From JAZNQN01 sp045656005 (GTDB taxonomy: Bacteria > Bacillota > Clostridia > UMGS1883 > UMGS1540): a DNA stretch of 50,824 bases. Positions 47,779 through 50,824 of the stretch are shown here, one piece after another. The stretch is from assembly GCA_045656005.1 (NCBI GenBank), contig JAZOQG010000029.1:1-50824 (forward strand), given 5' to 3'. How positions within the stretch are numbered: position 1 is the stretch's first letter; each line of letters starts with the position of its first letter. Made by a program: the position numbers and the translations under genes. The notes under the pieces are model-generated. The model saw nothing but the letters and a program-made list of their open reading frames with translations. It did not search any database and had not been told where the DNA came from.

Positions 47779-48916
47779 ATTCTGAAAGAATAAGCTCTGC
47801 ATATATTTTCGCTCTTGAAGTCAGCGATGATATAACACCATATTCCTTTGTTGTGTGGCAAAATTCTCCGAATGTACCTGCTCCGCACACTACAGGAACA
47901 CCTGCGGCACTTAAATATGCGGCATCGCTTCCGCCACCATTTGAATAATAGTAAAGTTTTTCAAGTGAATGCTTTTCGGCAATTTCTGAAATTTTATTGA
48001 AAAGGTTAATATTTTCCTCTTTGTGGGGCATGGGGTCGCGTTCGTTTAATAGATTAATTTCTGCTGAAGAACCTTCTATATATGAAGTGTTTACAATTTC
48101 ATAAATTGCCTTTTTAGCAACTTCTTTTTCTTTTGGGTCTTCATAGCGGATGTCAACCTGAAAAGAGCATTTGTCAGGAACAATATTAAGTGCCGTGCCT
48201 GCATTTATAATGTTACAGCTGTATGTTGCACCATCTACGCGGCTGAGTTTTTGGAGAGCTATAATTTTGTGCGATGCTTCATAAATTGCATTAATTCCAT
48301 CAAAATAATTAATTCCTGAATGTGCCGATTTTCCAAAAACAGTTACTTCATAGCGCAAAATTCCTTTTCGGCTTACCAGGATTTCACCCTCGTTTGCAAC
48401 TTCCATGCTCAAGCCACCAATAAATCCCTTTGCATTTTCGATTATTTCTTCAACACCTTTTATGCCTGAAAATTCATTATTGACTTCTTCGTCAGAACTC
48501 AAAAGAAGTCTTACATGCTTGTCAAATCCGTTTTTCTTTAAAACCTCCATAATTAAAAGGGACATTGCTATGCCGCCTTTGCAATCAATTGTTCCGGGAC
48601 CGTAAATAAAATCACCGTCAATTCTTGCAATTTCTTCGCCGAATACACCTTTTTTAAATACTGTGTCGGTATGTGCGGCAAGTATGTAGCTTTTTTCTGC
48701 ACCTTCGTTTAAATCAACGATGAGGTAGTCACCGGCATTTTCAAAAGAAATTGTTTTAGTGGTAAAACCTAAATTTTCTGCAAATTTTTTAATATATGAG
48801 TTAAGGGTGTCAATGGCTTTTTTGTCACTGCTTGGAGTTTCAATTTTGCAAGTGTCGAGCCAGAATTTTGTATATTTTTCTTTGAGTAAATCAATATCCT
48901 TAAAAATTTTATTCAT
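47777..48916 (-). CDS. M20-family metallopeptidase (ArgE/DapE/CPG2 type)
   Basis: A 379-residue two-zinc amidohydrolase. Metal residues in order: HTDT (~83), GTIDCKGG with the bridging Asp (~112), SSDEEVNNEFSG with the catalytic Glu pair (~143), the Glu in GGLSMEVANEGE, and a C-terminal HTTKEYG (~357). The dimerisation insert (KSAHSG..., ~208) is present. The substrate may be an N-acyl amino acid or a dipeptide; CPG2-like is favoured by SMEVANEGE. It has its own promoter and follows sigE on the same strand. Confidence 0.85.
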   Translation of the reverse strand: MNKIFKDIDLLKEKYTKFWLDTCKIETPSSDKKAIDTLNSYIKKFAENLGFTTKTISFENAGDYLIVDLNEGAEKSYILAAHTDTVFKKGVFGEEIARIDGDFIYGPGTIDCKGGIAMSLLIMEVLKKNGFDKHVRLLLSSDEEVNNEFSGIKGVEEIIENAKGFIGGLSMEVANEGEILVSRKGILRYEVTVFGKSAHSGINYFDGINAIYEASHKIIALQKLSRVDGATYSCNIINAGTALNIVPDKCSFQVDIRYEDPKEKEVAKKAIYEIVNTSYIEGSSAEINLLNERDPMPHKEENINLFNKISEIAEKHSLEKLYYYSNGGGSDAAYLSAAGVPVVCGAGTFGEFCHTTKEYGVISSLTSRAKIYAELILSE

Positions 48917-48949
48917 TATTCAAACCTCTTTTCAAAAGTAACTGTTTAG

Positions 48950-48978
48950 ATACTATCATAATGCGAGGTAAATGTCAA
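48950..48978 (-). promoter_or_regulatory. SigA-type promoter of the M20 peptidase gene
   Basis: On the minus strand TTGACA (48973-48978), 17 bp, TAGTAT (48950-48955). Confidence 0.7.
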
Positions 48979-48981
48979 GAC

Positions 48982-49692
48982 TTACATCATTTTGCTGACT
49001 TCGCGTTTAAGTTTTGAAATTATCCTTTTTTCAAGCCTGGAAATGTACGATTGGCTTATCCCAAGCATATCCGCAACTTCCTTTTGGGTTTTTTCGCTGT
49101 TTCCTGCAAGACCAAAACGTAAATTCATTATGTTTTTTTCTCTTTTTGAAAGTTTTGACATTGCAGAAATCAGCATTTGTTTTTCTGCCCTGTCCTCAAT
49201 CCTTTTGCAAACTAGGTCGTCATCGGTTCCTAAAATGTCCGAAAGCAGCAGTTCGTTACCGTCCCAGTCAACATTTAATGGTTCGTCTATTGAAACCTCT
49301 GTTTTTTGTGTAACGCTTTTTCTGAGATACATCAGGATTTCATTTTCGATACATCGCGATGCATATGTTGCCAGTTTTATGTTCTTGTCTGTTTTAAATG
49401 TGTTTACTGCTTTTATAAGCCCGATTGTGCCAATAGAAATCAAATCTTCTATTCCAACACCTGTATTTTCAAATTTTTTTGCAATATAAACAACAAGACG
49501 CAGATTATGTTCAATGAGTCTCTCTCTTGCGTAACGGTTGTTTTTTTCCAGAAGACATAAAAGTTTGTTTTCTTCTTCGGTGGGGAGTGGTGGCGGCAGA
49601 GTTTCACTTCCGCCTATGTAATGAATTTTGTGTTTTACTGCTTTGCTTTTTGTAAACCATATTATAAATTTTAATTTCAATTTTTTAAACAT
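48982..49692 (-). CDS. sigE: RNA polymerase sporulation sigma factor SigE
   Basis: A 236-residue mother-cell sigma factor. A hydrophobic, basic pro-sequence (MFKKLKLKFIIWF..., ~1-27) is followed by the processing region KIHYIGGSETLPPPL, as in pro-SigE. Region 2 shows LIEHNLRLVVYIAKKF, GVGIEDLISIGTIGLIKAVNTF and YASRCIENEILMYLR; region 4 shows LSKREKNIMNLRFGL and the HTH QKEVADMLGISQSYISRLEKR. SpoIIGA, encoded 13 bp upstream, removes the pro-sequence. AAAGGA lies before the ATG. sigG, often next to sigE, is absent here. Confidence 0.97.
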   Translation of the reverse strand: MFKKLKLKFIIWFTKSKAVKHKIHYIGGSETLPPPLPTEEENKLLCLLEKNNRYARERLIEHNLRLVVYIAKKFENTGVGIEDLISIGTIGLIKAVNTFKTDKNIKLATYASRCIENEILMYLRKSVTQKTEVSIDEPLNVDWDGNELLLSDILGTDDDLVCKRIEDRAEKQMLISAMSKLSKREKNIMNLRFGLAGNSEKTQKEVADMLGISQSYISRLEKRIISKLKREVSKMM

Positions 49693-49705
49693 TCTAAAAT
49701 TCCTT

Positions 49706-50599
49706 TCAAATATTAATTATTGCTTCTGGATTTACGAGTGCATGAAAATCTCCGTCTTTTGATAGTTTGATTTTACTGATACCTATTATGACATTTTCAA
49801 CATGGTGTGTACATTCATTTATATCTGCTAAAACACTGTCGGGACGAAAACCCAGCAGCATTCCTTTTTCTTTGCCCAATGAACTATAGGGGATAATTCG
49901 CAGTTTGTCTGTGACAAAGTTTAAATCTTCAAATTCTTCGCAGCTGTTTTCCAGGGCTTTAGAAAAGCTGTCAGGTAAAACTTCCTTTAGGTATTCATAT
50001 TCTGTAACAATAACAGGAAATTGACTTATTGGGTCTTTTAAAGAATTACCCGTATCAATCAAAGCTCTTATTGGAACTTGTCTGTCATAACAGAAAATTA
50101 CTAAATCTATGTATGAATTTATATTTGCTGCTTTGCGGGTTACGTTTTTCCACACTATACTTATTATAATATATGAAGTAATAACTGAAGCAAATAATAT
50201 TTGCCATGGCAAATTAAAATACAAAATACCATTTTTTATTATTGCTCCCATACGGCTTCCGATTCCTGTAAGATAAAACAGCGCAAATACACCGCCGCCA
50301 AAACACAAAGTTACAATATAAAATATACCGAGCGTTTTTATGTATAATCTAACTCCCTTTATGTTATATGATAGTGCAACAAGTGCAAAAGCTGATAAAA
50401 TTTTTGCCGCTTTTGAATAAAAAACGCTTAAATTGGGAAAAAACATAAAAACCGAGTAAATCGAACCTAAGGCAGCCGATAGAAAAATACGAATCTTGTT
50501 TATTCTTATAACAGAAAGCTTTCCTGTAACATATAATAGTATAATGTTGATTAAAAGATTTGTTATAAAAAGAACATCAATATAAACTATAGGCTTCAT
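49706..50599 (-). CDS. spoIIGA: Sigma-E processing peptidase SpoIIGA
   Basis: A 297-residue membrane aspartic protease that cuts pro-SigE. There are five N-terminal membrane helices (~1-150) and a C-terminal protease domain with the active aspartate in ALIDTGNSLKDP (~183), followed by PVIVTEYEYL and the IPYSSLGKEKGMLLGFRPD segment. It probably acts as a dimer at the septum, after a signal from SpoIIR. GAGGTGA lies 5 nt before the ATG. The upstream region has a TATAAT box and a Spo0A-box-like site. Confidence 0.95.
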   Translation of the reverse strand: MKPIVYIDVLFITNLLINIILLYVTGKLSVIRINKIRIFLSAALGSIYSVFMFFPNLSVFYSKAAKILSAFALVALSYNIKGVRLYIKTLGIFYIVTLCFGGGVFALFYLTGIGSRMGAIIKNGILYFNLPWQILFASVITSYIIISIVWKNVTRKAANINSYIDLVIFCYDRQVPIRALIDTGNSLKDPISQFPVIVTEYEYLKEVLPDSFSKALENSCEEFEDLNFVTDKLRIIPYSSLGKEKGMLLGFRPDSVLADINECTHHVENVIIGISKIKLSKDGDFHALVNPEAIINI

Positions 50600-50617
50600 T
50601 TTTTCACCTCGGTTAAT

Positions 50618-50651
50618 ATTATACTACAAGCATAATAAATAATTTGTCGCT
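50618..50651 (-). promoter_or_regulatory. spoIIGA promoter with Spo0A-box-like site
   Basis: On the minus strand TATAAT (50618-50623) lacks a good -35 at 17 bp. Instead AGCGACAAA (50643-50651), the complement of TTTGTCGCT, matches the Spo0A box TTTGTCGAA at seven of nine places and overlaps the -35 position. This fits the Spo0A-activated SigA promoters of spoIIG operons. Confidence 0.5.
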
Positions 50652-50692
50652 TTCGTGTTTTAAATTAAATAAAAATTTTTTGAAAAAAAGTG

Positions 50693-50721
50693 TTGACAAA
50701 AAGGGAAAGGTGTGTTAATAT
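50693..50721 (+). promoter_or_regulatory. Tandem promoter 1 leading out of the window
   Basis: TTGACA (50693-50698), 17 bp, TAATAT (50716-50721). No gene follows inside the window. Confidence 0.75.
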
Positions 50722-50784
50722 AAAGAAGTTGCGTTTGAGAGACGGAGTTCGGAAAGATTTTAAAAAAATATTTTAAAAAAGTTC

Positions 50785-50813
50785 TTGACAAAGTTTTGAA
50801 AGCGTGGTATAAT
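50785..50813 (+). promoter_or_regulatory. Tandem promoter 2 leading out of the window
   Basis: TTGACA (50785-50790), 17 bp, TATAAT (50808-50813): perfect consensus, 92 bp after promoter 1, with A/T-rich DNA upstream. Confidence 0.85.
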
Positions 50814-50824
50814 GAAAATCCACT

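Noticed and set aside
48992..49489. A 165-codon plus-strand frame opposite sigE
   Set aside because: It arises from the codon pattern of sigE; no start signals.
1..50824. Insertion sequences, prophage or integrative elements
   Set aside because: No transposase, integrase, phage structural or conjugation genes and no terminal inverted repeats were seen anywhere in the window.

Overview
The window looks like chromosomal DNA of a low-GC, anaerobic, endospore-forming member of the Clostridia (Bacillota). The evidence is a set of sporulation and germination genes (spoIIGA-sigE, spoIID, spmA-spmB, gpr, a cwlJ-like gene with a gerQ-like gene, a probable BofC-like protein), A/T-rich intergenic DNA with strong TTGACA/TATAAT promoters, GGAGG or GGTGA ribosome-binding sites with several UUG starts, a flavodiiron O2/NO reductase and an oxygen-labile type serine dehydratase. 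A choloylglycine (bile salt) hydrolase suggests an animal-gut habitat. Species cannot be set from sequence alone.

Layout. 1-619: non-coding; on the minus strand, downstream of tadA, it holds two near-identical copies plus one decayed copy of an RNA-like element whose first ~40 nt resemble the 5' half of a type II (Ser-like) tRNA. 620-4451 (minus): tadA, then an oxidoreductase and an operon of divergent NagB-like and NagA-like amino-sugar enzymes. 4669-9687: envelope genes (DUF4330, O-antigen ligase, DUF5693, MurJ flippase). 9886-11189: a second NagA-like enzyme and tRNA-Leu(CAG). 11241-16862: nucleotide-sugar dehydratase, processive glycosyltransferase, BofC-like protein and a class A PBP. 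16911-19695: spoIID, Sua5/TsaC, YwlE-type phosphatase, RimI. 19738-26798: four-domain flavodiiron protein, spmAB, gpr, mscL, pfkA, NhaC antiporter. 26874-28342: HU-like protein, CwlJ-like hydrolase and GerQ-like coat protein. 28343-32737: bile salt hydrolase, deoxyinosine glycosylase, cyclase, YbaK, D-Ala-D-Ala carboxypeptidase, DUF4364. 32874-43880: GNAT, uvrB, uvrA, HPr, uvrC, topA, trmFO (repair, topology and tRNA modification). 43891-50599: YgjV-like membrane protein, an XRE-serine dehydratase fusion, tRNA-Lys(CUU), rhamnulokinase, an M20 peptidase and spoIIGA-sigE. 50600-50824: a candidate Spo0A-controlled promoter to the left and two tandem strong promoters leading out to the right, probably towards a stable-RNA operon.

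Three observations stand out. First is the tRNA-half-like tandem array beside tadA. Second is a recurring arrangement at sporulation genes (spoIID, spmA, gpr): an inverted repeat sequesters the ribosome-binding site or start codon in its 3' arm, and a candidate sporulation-sigma -10 element lies at the 5' arm or loop. Only transcripts started at that promoter would then escape the hairpin. Third is a serine dehydratase carrying its own N-terminal XRE DNA-binding domain. Gene identities come from motif recognition and have not been checked by database search.
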